Below, piece after piece: positions 16,998-25,026 of a DNA stretch of 64,000 nt. Made by a program: the position numbers and the translations under genes. Numbering within the stretch: position 1 is the stretch's first letter; each line of letters begins with the position of its first letter. Below the pieces are notes generated by a model. It did not search any database. It was not told where the DNA came from and saw only the letters and a program-made list of their open reading frames with translations. The DNA comes from JAWLDA01 sp041686855. Its GTDB lineage: Bacteria; Bacillota; Limnochordia; DTU080; RSA5. The stretch covers positions 1 to 64,000 of the forward strand of contig JAWLDA010000002.1 of the NCBI GenBank assembly GCA_041686855.1. Reading direction: 5' to 3'.

Positions 16998-18001
16998 GCC
17001 TTAATTTCCTCCTCGCACCACTCGATCACCGACGCACCCCAGGTGAGACCCGCTCCAAAACCGACGAGGACAAGGACGTCCCCATCGTTGACACGTCCCG
17101 ACTCACGCGCTTCGTTCAGTGCGAGAGGAATTGAGGCGGCCGACGTGTTGCCGTAACGGTCGACGTTGACGAATACCCGATCCGAGTCAATGCCGAGACG
17201 TTTGGCCGCTGCGTCAATGATGCGAATGTTGGCCTGGTGGGGAATGAAGAGATCGACCTTTTCACTCTCGATGCCGGCCCGCCGCAGCGCTTCCATTGCG
17301 GCCTCCGGCATGATGCGAACAGCGAAGCGGTACACTTCGTTCCCAGCCATATGAATATAATGAGCCTTCTCGTCCCCTGCCGCCGCGGCAGCGGGGAGTC
17401 GCGACCCGCCGGCGGGAATGCACAGATTCTCTCCGCCCCCGCCGTCGGCCCCTAAGTACGTTGAAAGGACGCCCCCACGAGCCACACGCCCCATGACCAC
17501 GGCGCCGGCACCGTCCCCAAAGAGAACGCAGGTACTTCGATCCGTGAAATCGGTGACTCGGCTGAGCAAATCGGCGCCGATGACGAGGACGCGACGGTAC
17601 ACGCCTGCCTCCACACCGTGCGCCGCCATATCGAGGGCGTATACGAACCCTGAGCATCCCGCTGAAAGATCAAAAGCAGCGGCCTTCGGCGCGCCGATCT
17701 TCTGCTGTACCAAGCAGGCCGTGGAGGGGAAGAACATGTCTGGCGTCACCGTGGCGACAATAATGAGGTCAAGCTCCTCGGCCAAGACGCCGGCAGATTT
17801 CAACGCTGCCCGAGCCGCCTCAGCGGCGTAGTCCGACGTGGCTTTCCCCTCCTGCGCGATCCGACGCTCCTTGATCCCGGTACGGCTGGAGATCCATTCG
17901 TCCGAAGTGTCGACTATCTTCTCGAGGTCGAAGTTAGTGAGAACCTTCTCGGGCAGCGCCGCCCCTACCCCAACGATACCGGCTCTATACAATTGGTTCA
18001 T
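16994..18001 (-). CDS. fabH: 3-oxoacyl-ACP synthase III
   Basis: FabH starts fatty-acid synthesis by condensing acyl-CoA with malonyl-ACP. The 335-residue protein carries the Cys of SAGCSGFVYAL, the His of IPHQANIRI and the Asn of YGNTSAAS, the full Cys-His-Asn triad. The ATG at 18001 is preceded by a TTG codon that could also initiate. Its primer choice (branched or straight acyl-CoA) cannot be told from the sequence by eye. Confidence 0.96.
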   Translation of the reverse strand: MNQLYRAGIVGVGAALPEKVLTNFDLEKIVDTSDEWISSRTGIKERRIAQEGKATSDYAAEAARAALKSAGVLAEELDLIIVATVTPDMFFPSTACLVQQKIGAPKAAAFDLSAGCSGFVYALDMAAHGVEAGVYRRVLVIGADLLSRVTDFTDRSTCVLFGDGAGAVVMGRVARGGVLSTYLGADGGGGENLCIPAGGSRLPAAAAAGDEKAHYIHMAGNEVYRFAVRIMPEAAMEALRRAGIESEKVDLFIPHQANIRIIDAAAKRLGIDSDRVFVNVDRYGNTSAASIPLALNEARESGRVNDGDVLVLVGFGAGLTWGASVIEWCEEEIKA

Positions 18002-18044
18002 CAACCTTCACCATCCTTTGCGGTGGCGGGATGAGACTGCTCTC

Positions 18045-19067
18045 TTACCCGTCGACCTGGCTTGCGATTGCGCCTACGATGTTGCCTAGGACTGACTCTC
18101 GTGCGACCCGAATCGCGTTGCGAATCGCTTTTCCATTCGACGATCCGTGGGATATAATCGAGACCCCTCGCACACCTAAGAGCGGCGCGCCGCCGTACTC
18201 CGTATAGTCCAGTCTCTTCCACATCGCCCGCAAACTGGGTTTCAACATCCAACCTCCCAGTTGAGAGCGGGTATTCTCTTTAATCGCTTCACGCAAAAGA
18301 TCTAAGACCACTGTCGCCATGCCTTCAGCAAACTTAAGGACAACGTTTCCGACAAATCCGTCGCAGACGACCACATCCGCTGTGCCTGAAAGAATATCAC
18401 GTCCTTCGACGTTACCGACGAAATTGATACCGGGAAACTCTTTGAGCTTGGGATATGCCTCCTGCACCAAATCGGAGCCTTTTGTCTCTTCTTCTCCGAT
18501 GTTAAGGAGCGCGACTCTGGGCTCTTTGCACCCCATCACTCGCTCCATGTAGGTGCTTCCCATCACACCGAAATGGACGAGGTGACTTGGACGGCAATCC
18601 ACTTGAGCGCCCGCGTCAAGCAGCAGCACGCGTCCGCGCAATGTCGGCATCACCGTCCCGATCGCCGGGCGCTCAACACCCTTGATCCGCCCCCACTGCA
18701 AGAGGGACGAGGCCATCGCCGCCCCGGTACTACCTGCGCTCACCATGGCCTGAGCAGCGCCCTCCTTGACCAGCCGCGCGGCGACGACAATGGAGGAGTC
18801 CTTGTGACGCTTTACCGCCTCTACCGGGTGGGCCCCCATTGCGATCGCTTCGGACGCATGGTGAATCTCGATACCTTTCGGCGCTCCACCCTCCTTAGCC
18901 AAGAGCTCGCCCAATTGGACCTCGTCACCAACCAATACGACGTCCACCGGAAGGTCACGTACTGCGAGGAGTGCGCCTTCCACCACCGTCTGCGGTGCGT
19001 GATCGCCCCCCATCGCATCAATGGCGATACGAACTCTCGTAGAGTCTCTCCCTTGTCCTGAGTTCAA
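18045..19067 (-). CDS. plsX: Phosphate acyltransferase PlsX
   Basis: PlsX converts acyl-ACP to acyl-phosphate for phospholipid synthesis. The family N terminus RIAIDAMGGDHAPQ is present. Family members begin almost at this motif, but no ATG or GTG precedes it closely. The best start is TTG at 19067, which overlaps the fapR TGA as TTGA and gives 340 residues with about 12 extra at the N terminus. A non-standard start nearer the motif cannot be excluded. Confidence 0.94.
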   Translation of the reverse strand: MNSGQGRDSTRVRIAIDAMGGDHAPQTVVEGALLAVRDLPVDVVLVGDEVQLGELLAKEGGAPKGIEIHHASEAIAMGAHPVEAVKRHKDSSIVVAARLVKEGAAQAMVSAGSTGAAMASSLLQWGRIKGVERPAIGTVMPTLRGRVLLLDAGAQVDCRPSHLVHFGVMGSTYMERVMGCKEPRVALLNIGEEETKGSDLVQEAYPKLKEFPGINFVGNVEGRDILSGTADVVVCDGFVGNVVLKFAEGMATVVLDLLREAIKENTRSQLGGWMLKPSLRAMWKRLDYTEYGGAPLLGVRGVSIISHGSSNGKAIRNAIRVARESVLGNIVGAIASQVDG

Positions 19068-19705
19068 AGTTCTAACCAACCGCCTTCGCGTGTGGCCTCT
19101 TTGCGCGATGTCGGTTCCATCGGCCCAGGTGTGGCGCCACGCCTAGATTCGTCCATCGAAAAAATAACAATTCGAGCGGAGAAGACGAGTCGCTGGCCAA
19201 CTCGACTCCCAACAACGACATGTGAACGGTCGTGATGAGCTCGACGGACCAGCGCCTTCGCCACCACGCGATCGCCTACCTGCACCGGCCGATGAAACTG
19301 CAGCTTTGCCGAGCCTGTTAACGCAGCTGGTGCGTCAATGACAGCGACAGCCAGGGAGTTCGCTTGGGCAAAGATGTGGTGCCCACGCACGATACCACTG
19401 CGGCGAAACCCCATGTCGCGAGTCGTCTCTAAGACCGAGACTGCCCGTCTGCCCAGCTCGAGATCGACCAATTCTCCGGCGATCTCCGTCGGTCCCAGCG
19501 TCTTGAGCGCCCCACGCGCTCTCTCGGCCAAATTGCGCGCCCGGACGCGCATCTCAGGAACGCCCAGCTCCAATCGATCAAGACGGATTGTTTGTACACT
19601 CACGCCATAGTGTTCAGCGATCATCTCGTCCGTTAATAAGGGGTCATCGGCAATGAGAGCCAAGAGCTGCTGGTGGCGCTCTGTTTTGCTTAATCTGCCT
19701 CTCAT
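19064..19705 (-). CDS. fapR: Fatty acid and phospholipid biosynthesis repressor FapR
   Basis: FapR is a repressor released by malonyl-CoA. The 213-residue protein has an N-terminal HTH (LTDEMIAEHYGVSVQTIRLD), a linker helix and a C-terminal hot-dog domain (QANSLAVAVIDAPAALTGSA and QVGDRVVAKA) that binds the ligand. It heads the operon fapR-plsX-fabH-fabD-fabG-acpP-fabF. A FapR-type operator lies about 31 bp upstream, implying self-control. A C-terminal tail of about 25 residues exceeds the usual length. Confidence 0.95.
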   Translation of the reverse strand: MRGRLSKTERHQQLLALIADDPLLTDEMIAEHYGVSVQTIRLDRLELGVPEMRVRARNLAERARGALKTLGPTEIAGELVDLELGRRAVSVLETTRDMGFRRSGIVRGHHIFAQANSLAVAVIDAPAALTGSAKLQFHRPVQVGDRVVAKALVRRAHHDRSHVVVGSRVGQRLVFSARIVIFSMDESRRGATPGPMEPTSRKEATREGGWLEL

Positions 19706-19735
19706 TCGGAGAGCATCCGCCTTTTGTGATCAATT

Positions 19736-19754
19736 ATTAGTACCAGATACTAAT
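19736..19754 (-). promoter_or_regulatory. FapR operator
   Basis: ATTAGTA-N5-TACTAAT is a perfect 7-bp inverted repeat that fits the known FapR box, here in the promoter region of fapR. A TTGCCC-like -35 and TAATAA-like -10 would straddle it. Binding would block transcription of the whole fatty-acid operon. Confidence 0.85.
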
Positions 19755-19761
19755 TCCGGGC

Positions 19762-19805
19762 AAAAAAGAACGGCCAACAACCGCCTCCCAGGTGGTAGTC
19801 GGCCG
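19762..19805 (-). terminator. Intrinsic terminator after rpmF
   Basis: Read leftwards, a 12-bp stem with one mismatch and one G-T pair (arms at 19794-19805 and 19771-19782) is followed by TTCTTTTTT. It separates rpmF from the fapR promoter. Confidence 0.85.
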
Positions 19806-19819
19806 CTTAATGTAAGTGT

Positions 19820-20008
19820 TTAGCTCTCGTTCACCGTCGTCGCGACCGCCGTTCGCCCACGATAAGAGCCGCAGTTCGGGCACACGGTGTGCGGCAAGCG
19901 AGGTTCGTGGCATTGCGGGCAACGACTCACCGCCGGCGACTTGGCCTTCCACGTTGAACGTCGGGTCCTGGTGCGCGCTTTAGAGTGCCTTCTCTTGGGA
20001 TTTGCCAT
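19820..20008 (-). CDS. rpmF: 50S ribosomal protein L32
   Basis: The 62-residue protein starts with MANPKRRHSKARTRTRR and has two CxxC pairs (CPQC and CPNC), so it is the zinc-ribbon form of L32. It lies just after yceD, the universal neighbour, and ends at an intrinsic terminator. Confidence 0.97.
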   Translation of the reverse strand: MANPKRRHSKARTRTRRSTWKAKSPAVSRCPQCHEPRLPHTVCPNCGSYRGRTAVATTVNES

Positions 20009-20032
20009 GATTCTTCATTGACCTCCATCAAA

Positions 20033-20584
20033 TCAGCTGCGATTCTCTCGTTCAAACATCTTAGCCAATCCCGCCATTCGGGGATCGATATCGTCGACTT
20101 CGCATGAGCACGCCGACTCATTTCGATCCACACCGCACACCGGGCAGATCCCTTTGCAGTCGTCACGGCACGTCACTTTCGGCGGTCGGGCCAGGACTAA
20201 ATACTCCTGTACGATGCCGTCGATGTCAAACGAGTCTCCCTCGAACACGTTGGCCGACTCGTCCTCGGCCTCTTCCCATTCGTCATCGTACGATGGGAGA
20301 TGCTCGGCGGGGTCGTTCCAACCTTGTGGACAAAACTCTTCGTCAAATTCTAACTCGACCGGCGAGACAAACTCTTTGAGGCACCGATCACACGGGAGCT
20401 CTATCGCCGTCTTTATCTCTCCCCGTACGGTGAAGCAGGCGCCGCTGTTGGTCACGAGTGCGCGTACACGCACTGGGTCGACCAATCGCGCTTCAGTTTC
20501 CCACGGAGCGGGCAGTCTCTCTTCGAAGTCGACGGTGATCGTCGCCCCTCGCCGCTCCTTGATCGATCCGATGTGCACACGCAT
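20033..20584 (-). CDS. yceD: DUF177 protein YceD/YlbN
   Basis: A DUF177 protein, linked in other bacteria and plants to 23S rRNA accumulation. The family Cys pairs are visible (CDRC at about residues 65-68, then CKGICPVCG near residue 150). An acidic stretch lies in the middle. The ATG at 20584, preceded by GAGGTGA, is preferred over an upstream ATG that falls between the -10 box and the expected transcript start. It is followed by rpmF, as in most bacteria. Confidence 0.93.
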   Translation of the reverse strand: MRVHIGSIKERRGATITVDFEERLPAPWETEARLVDPVRVRALVTNSGACFTVRGEIKTAIELPCDRCLKEFVSPVELEFDEEFCPQGWNDPAEHLPSYDDEWEEAEDESANVFEGDSFDIDGIVQEYLVLARPPKVTCRDDCKGICPVCGVDRNESACSCEVDDIDPRMAGLAKMFERENRS

Positions 20585-20600
20585 GGTGTTCACCTCAGCC

Positions 20601-20630
20601 ATTATACAAACGTGCAATATTTACTGTCAA
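20601..20630 (-). promoter_or_regulatory. SigA-type promoter of yceD-rpmF
   Basis: Read leftwards: TTGACA (20630-20625), 18-bp spacer, TATAAT (20606-20601), a full consensus match. The expected start site lies about 10 nt before the yceD ATG, so the transcript would begin at or near the Shine-Dalgarno sequence. Confidence 0.9.
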
Positions 20631-20636
20631 GGAATT

Positions 20637-21539
20637 TCACTTGTTTGCCAGCCACAGGTCCCGTACGGTGTAACCGGCGGCTTCAAGCACTGCTGTTTGA
20701 TGCCGCGTGTCGATGTTGCCGGTCCGATGGATGCGGCTCCCCAAGAAGTGTATACAAAAGTGGCCGGGGAAGTCATTTTGGGCGATCGATCCTTGACCAT
20801 GGGGCATCCCATTCATCGAAGCCGCCATGCGCCGACCGTCGACTTCGACGACAATCGGACGTCTCTCCCAGTTCCAAGCGCCCAAGATTTCGCGCATCAC
20901 TTTGGTGTCCTCAGCCGTATAGGGCTCAGAATCAGCATGGTGCGTCCCATAGTACCGCCGGACGCGAAAGCTCTTGCCCGTGGCAACGTCGATCACCCTT
21001 GCCACCGTAAAGTTGGCGTACACCTCGCGTGCGTCGTACCAGTGTACCAACTCCACACCGTTGAAGCGGGCAGCGCTGATGTGCGCCGCCGTTGGAACAA
21101 CGATCTCAGTCCCCACGCGTATGAGTGAGGGATTCGCGATATGATTCACAGTGCGAAGGAGGTCGACCGACACTCCGTAGCGCAGGGCAATCTCCCAAAG
21201 AGTATCACCCGGCAACACGCGATGTATGTGTGTCGCTTGGCTTAGGGCCGCGTCTTGTAGCGCCGACCAGGTGGCCGGTCCGACGATGCCGTCCACACCG
21301 AGTGAGTGCTCACGTTGGAATTGCCGGACTGCCTCGAGGGTCGCTGGCCCAAACATCCCGTCCGGCGCGGAGTCAAGTAACCCTAGTTGATAAAGAAAGT
21401 GCTGCGCCAACACGACGCTCGGCCCATCGGCTCCCACTTCGAGCACGTCGTCGCTCGCCGCGACCCATTGGTTCCCGGCGCTCAAGAGTAATAAGAGTGC
21501 GACACAAAGCGCCGCGATCAAAGGTCGTTCTTTTCGCAC
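20637..21539 (-). CDS. Secreted peptidoglycan-binding/LysM protein
   Basis: A 300-residue exported protein. It has a signal peptide (basic start, Leu/Ala-rich segment to about residue 28), a PG_binding_1 domain (about 35-95, with FGPATLEAVRQFQ and GIVGPATWSALQ), a LysM domain (about 105-150, HRVLPGDTLWEIALRYGVS), and a C-terminal domain of about 140 residues containing NDFPGHFCIHFLGS. The His-Cys-His context recalls L,D-transpeptidase-like domains, but I cannot assign the enzyme. A cell-wall or spore-cortex role is likely. It stands where Bacillus has ylbM, between ylbL and yceD. Confidence 0.8.
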   Translation of the reverse strand: MRKERPLIAALCVALLLLLSAGNQWVAASDDVLEVGADGPSVVLAQHFLYQLGLLDSAPDGMFGPATLEAVRQFQREHSLGVDGIVGPATWSALQDAALSQATHIHRVLPGDTLWEIALRYGVSVDLLRTVNHIANPSLIRVGTEIVVPTAAHISAARFNGVELVHWYDAREVYANFTVARVIDVATGKSFRVRRYYGTHHADSEPYTAEDTKVMREILGAWNWERRPIVVEVDGRRMAASMNGMPHGQGSIAQNDFPGHFCIHFLGSRIHRTGNIDTRHQTAVLEAAGYTVRDLWLANK

Positions 21540-21597
21540 GTGGTCTCACCGCCCAAAGCTTTGTTGGGAATTATTCTCCTGTACCGCTCTCATTCCT

Positions 21598-22371
21598 CTA
21601 CGTTCTAAGCGCTTGAAGGAGTCGGACCGCATGCGCGAACGTATCGACGCCGACCACCCGGATGCTCACGGCCGCCGACGTCGCCTCCTTTACATTCGCG
21701 CGCGGCACCAAAAAGAGAGACGCACCGTACGCTTCCGCCGCCCGCACCTTTTGACGAACACCGTCGACGGCCTCGACGCTCCCGTCTAATCGCAGCGCGC
21801 CGGTTCCGGCGACACGCAGATGCGGCACCAACATTCCGGGTGTCATTTGATCGTACACCTCTAAAGCCAGCATGAGTCCAGCGGACGCTCCACCCAGCTC
21901 GCCCGCCCCAAAGGAGACTTCGTGCGGGAGGTCGATGAGGTATAATCCTTCTGAGGAACCCTCCCCTTCCCCAGAGGAAAGTCGAGCTTCCACTCGATAC
22001 CCGGCATGACGGAGCGCCACAGCAGCCGCCACACGTTGACTCTCCTCCATCACTCCGTCCAACCACTCTTCGTATCTGGACCACGTCATCCCCTCGGGTA
22101 CATGTGCGCGCAGCGGGCGAATCTCCACAAACTCGTCGATCAGTGAGCTTACGAGCTGGACAGGGTCCGCACGCTTGGCCATCACTGCTGTCAATAGCAG
22201 GTTGCCGCCGTGCGCAGCGGGGTGTGCTGCCCGTACAAACTCCGCCGCGGGAGCTACCACGCCGGGGCGCAGGCTCATGAAATTTCCATAAGCCCATAGG
22301 TGTGTGATCAGCGCGATCACAGTGAGCGCCAAAAGTGGCAGAGTACGCCACCGACGTACGCCGCCCCTCAT
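21598..22371 (-). CDS. ylbL: YlbL-like Lon-type membrane protease without PDZ
   Basis: YlbL is a membrane-anchored S16 (Lon-fold) serine protease. In Bacillus subtilis it acts with DdcP/CtpA in clearing the cell-division inhibitor YneA. From the ATG at 22371 (ATGA overlap with ylbK) the product is 257 residues: one N-terminal membrane helix (about 9-28), a conserved YlbL N domain (NLLLTAVMAKRADPV), then the protease domain with catalytic Ser163 in GGASAG and Lys208 in GVRQKV. Usual YlbL proteins are about 340 residues, with a PDZ domain between these parts. Here only a Gly/Ser/Glu-rich linker of about 20 residues remains. Confidence 0.85.
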   Translation of the reverse strand: MRGGVRRWRTLPLLALTVIALITHLWAYGNFMSLRPGVVAPAAEFVRAAHPAAHGGNLLLTAVMAKRADPVQLVSSLIDEFVEIRPLRAHVPEGMTWSRYEEWLDGVMEESQRVAAAVALRHAGYRVEARLSSGEGEGSSEGLYLIDLPHEVSFGAGELGGASAGLMLALEVYDQMTPGMLVPHLRVAGTGALRLDGSVEAVDGVRQKVRAAEAYGASLFLVPRANVKEATSAAVSIRVVGVDTFAHAVRLLQALRT

Positions 22372-23213
22372 CCCTTCCGCTCTCCGCGTCGCTTCAGCCA
22401 CGCCCGGGCTGCGGCTCGACCGATTGCGAACCACTCCTGGGCCCGGTCGAATGCCAACAGTGCATTGGTTTCCGGATGGATTCCCTCCGAGAGCCCCGCG
22501 CACGTGTAGGTGATCGAGCCGTGTTGGGCCGGGGGCGTCACGGCCAACCACGAATGTGCCACGTAAGCCGCGAGGGTCCGAGCGTCAGCGCCGAAGGCTT
22601 CGGCGGTTGTCCTCGTCGCTTGCATTCCCTCGAACTCGACGCTAGAAGCCCCCCATGCCAAGCGCTCGGCACACGTCGGCGCGTAGTGGGCCCATACCCA
22701 AGGAGTCTCTTCGTCTGAGCGTGGAGTGCGTGTGAGCGCACTGGTCCAGTCGGCTCCAGCGTCTAGACAGACTGCCGACGGGTTCCCCGGCAACGGGCGA
22801 ATCAAGCCCGGCACGGAGAGCGCTGCACGTACGGCGTGCGCAAGCGAGCCCGCCTGGACCACCTTAGCCTGCTCGTCACCCAATTGCAGGAGGATGACGC
22901 CGCAGCGGCGGGGTGCCTGGTCGAACGTCATACGCCGTGTCAGCAGCTGCAAAGCCTCAAGAAGCGCGTCGTTCTCCGCTTCGTGGTCAACACGTGCCAA
23001 CTGCGCCCAGGGTAAATGTCCGATCACACGGGCCGCCAACTCTAGGTCGCTCTGAGCCGCCCAAAGGGCCGCAACCAGTGCACCGGTATTTGCCCCGACC
23101 ACCTCCAGGATCCGTTGGCCGCTACGTTCCAACTCGGCAAGGAGACCAAAACCCGCAAGGCCGGGAGCCAACCCCGGCCCCAAGATCACCTTCACGCCGG
23201 CTCCTTTATCCAT
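22368..23213 (-). CDS. ylbK: YlbK-like patatin-fold protein, likely inactive
   Basis: Position next to ylbL and a patatin-like layout identify YlbK. The 281-residue protein has a Gly-rich N-terminal loop (ILGPGLAPGLAGFG), but the GxSxG nucleophile elbow reads GANTG (Asn42, codon AAT), so the catalytic Ser is missing. A possible second catalytic Asp is in CLDAGAD. It is therefore probably not an active lipid hydrolase. The start at ATG 23213 follows GGGGAT; a GTG at 23240 is an alternative. Identification rests on context plus the elbow, so the family call is moderate. Confidence 0.7.
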   Translation of the reverse strand: MDKGAGVKVILGPGLAPGLAGFGLLAELERSGQRILEVVGANTGALVAALWAAQSDLELAARVIGHLPWAQLARVDHEAENDALLEALQLLTRRMTFDQAPRRCGVILLQLGDEQAKVVQAGSLAHAVRAALSVPGLIRPLPGNPSAVCLDAGADWTSALTRTPRSDEETPWVWAHYAPTCAERLAWGASSVEFEGMQATRTTAEAFGADARTLAAYVAHSWLAVTPPAQHGSITYTCAGLSEGIHPETNALLAFDRAQEWFAIGRAAARAWLKRRGERKG

Positions 23214-23260
23214 CGCTTCGATCCCCAGCCTCTCATACACGCGCCGCCCGCCCCATATAG

Positions 23261-24547
23261 ATGACTAACCCGACATTGCACGTCGGAGTCACCGCTGGGG
23301 GGAACTTCCACTTGGGCCAAACCATCTCGTCGCAACGATCGCCGCTCCTTGCTGCCGCCGCGGGGCTCATCATCACCGTCTCCGTCGTCCGTTATCCGGA
23401 GGCCGCGTTCTCTGCCTCGTTGGACGGCCTCCGCCTCTGGTTCGATGTTGTCCTTCCTGCTCTACTTCCCTTTTTCGCCATGGCAGATATCTTAATGGGC
23501 CTCGGGGTGATCCACGCGGTCGGAGTGCTCCTTGAGCCATTGATGCGCCCAGTATTTCGCATCCCGGGAGTTGGCGGGTTCGCCGTGGCAATGGGACTGG
23601 CGTCAGGTTATCCACTCGGAGCCAAGATCTCAGGACAGTTGCGACGGGACGGCCTTTGCACACGGGAAGAAGGGGAACGACTCATATCGTTTGCCAACAC
23701 CGCCGACCCACTCTTTATGGTGGGCGCCGTCGCCATCGGCATGTTCGGCTTGCCCCAAATCGGCCTCGCCATCGTCGTGGCTCACTACGCCGCCGCAATT
23801 CTTGTGGGGTTTGCGATGCGTTTCCACGCCGGGGGTGTCATGAGTCCTGAGCCAAAGCGATACACGGATTCGCTTTTACGTCGCGCGTACAGGGCCATGC
23901 TCGACGCCCGGGCCAACGACAATCGGCCCATCGGGACGATCTTTGGTGACGCCGTGCGAGGCTCCATCAACTCCATGCTCTTTGTCGGCGGATGCATCAT
24001 GATGTTCTCCGTCTTTTTGCGCATTCTCACGGTCACCGGCGTCACGGAGTGGATCGCCCTGCCTATAGGACTCGCGCTCAGCTGGACGACAATCGACCCG
24101 GAAGTCGTCTCAGCATTGATCAAAGGGCTGGTCGAGATCACCATCGGGTCGCAAGCGGCGGCTGTCGCAAACTCCGACATGGTACACAAGGTCGTCGCGG
24201 CAAGCGCCATCGTTGCCTGGAGCGGCTTTAGCGTGCACGCCCAAGTGGCGGCGATGGTACACAATACGGATATCCGAATTGCACCATACTTGATCGCTCG
24301 CGGCATGCACGCACTCTTCGCCGCGATCTTTACGTACGTACTATTTGAACCGCTCGGGGGCGCAGCCGCAACGATGGCCGGATTCGTCACGGCCGCCGCG
24401 GGCGGCGCGAACGTCCCGATGCTCTTGGTTTACTGGGGGGGGATGGGCGTCGGAGCAGTCCTCATCCTCGCCGCCCTCCTTTTGGGGGCGTGGATACTGT
24501 ACGCGCTCAGCAAGATTCACATCGTCTTCTTTCGAGTGAAGGGGTGA
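23261..24547 (+). CDS. ylbJ: Sporulation integral membrane protein YlbJ
   Basis: A 428-residue polytopic protein of the YlbJ family (nucleoside-recognition/Gate domains). In Bacillus it is a sporulation protein needed for heat-resistant spores. Eight or more hydrophobic segments are visible. The conserved GLASGYPLGAKISGQLRRDG and FANTADPLFM segments are clear. It is read away from ylbK, whereas in Bacillus the ylbJ-K-L genes share an orientation pattern with coaD. Only about 47 bp separate it from ylbK, so the two promoters must overlap or lie within genes. Confidence 0.88.
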   Translation: MTNPTLHVGVTAGGNFHLGQTISSQRSPLLAAAAGLIITVSVVRYPEAAFSASLDGLRLWFDVVLPALLPFFAMADILMGLGVIHAVGVLLEPLMRPVFRIPGVGGFAVAMGLASGYPLGAKISGQLRRDGLCTREEGERLISFANTADPLFMVGAVAIGMFGLPQIGLAIVVAHYAAAILVGFAMRFHAGGVMSPEPKRYTDSLLRRAYRAMLDARANDNRPIGTIFGDAVRGSINSMLFVGGCIMMFSVFLRILTVTGVTEWIALPIGLALSWTTIDPEVVSALIKGLVEITIGSQAAAVANSDMVHKVVAASAIVAWSGFSVHAQVAAMVHNTDIRIAPYLIARGMHALFAAIFTYVLFEPLGGAAATMAGFVTAAAGGANVPMLLVYWGGMGVGAVLILAALLLGAWILYALSKIHIVFFRVKG

Positions 24548-24579
24548 ACCCTCAGTCTTTTTAAGAGTGGAAGATGCCC

Positions 24580-25026
24580 CTACTTAAGCTCTTCCTGGCC
24601 CTTTTTGACCACCGTCAGGGTCTTCTCTAGGGAGCCTTGCAAGTTGGCCAGAACCTCCCGAGCGTACTCCTGCGCGCCCTTCTCCATCTCGCGCGCCTCC
24701 TGCCGGGCGGTCTCGACGATCTTCTTAGCCTCATCGTTCGCCTTCTTAAGAATCTCGCTCTCGCTCACCAGTTTAGCCACGTACTCTTCGGCTTCAACGA
24801 CGATCTTCTCCGCTTCCACTTGACTCTCCTGAATCACTCGCTCTTTCTCCGAGGCGAGCCACTCGGCTCGCTTCACCTCTTCGGGGATAGCGTTGCGTAT
24901 CTTATCGATCAGGTCGAGTGCTTCATCCGCGTCGATTAGACTCTTCCCCGTAAGCGGGATCTCCGGTGCGGAGTCGATGAGCTGGTCAAGGCGATCCAAC
25001 AAGATCACGAGGTTCATGCGATTCAC
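24580..25026 (-). CDS. Coiled-coil protein next to coaD
   Basis: A 148-residue protein. A short N-terminal part (LDQLIDSAPEIPLTGKSLID) is followed by a long heptad-like helix rich in Glu, Lys and Ala (about 55-148), resembling ATP synthase b subunits or DivIVA-like stalks. Such proteins are commonly annotated ATPase beside coaD in Clostridia, without proven function. No ATPase motif is present. GTG at 25026 overlaps the coaD stop as GTGA, so it is probably co-translated with CoaD. Confidence 0.8.
   Translation of the reverse strand: MNRMNLVILLDRLDQLIDSAPEIPLTGKSLIDADEALDLIDKIRNAIPEEVKRAEWLASEKERVIQESQVEAEKIVVEAEEYVAKLVSESEILKKANDEAKKIVETARQEAREMEKGAQEYAREVLANLQGSLEKTLTVVKKGQEELK

Noticed and set aside
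20154..21128. 324-codon rightward frame opposite yceD and the LysM gene
   Set aside because: Crosses the consensus yceD promoter and two supported genes; composition typical of a shadow frame.
24533..24563. Possible terminator after ylbJ (AGGG/CCCT stem then CTTTTT)
   Set aside because: The stem is only 4 bp and overlaps the stop codon; too weak to call.
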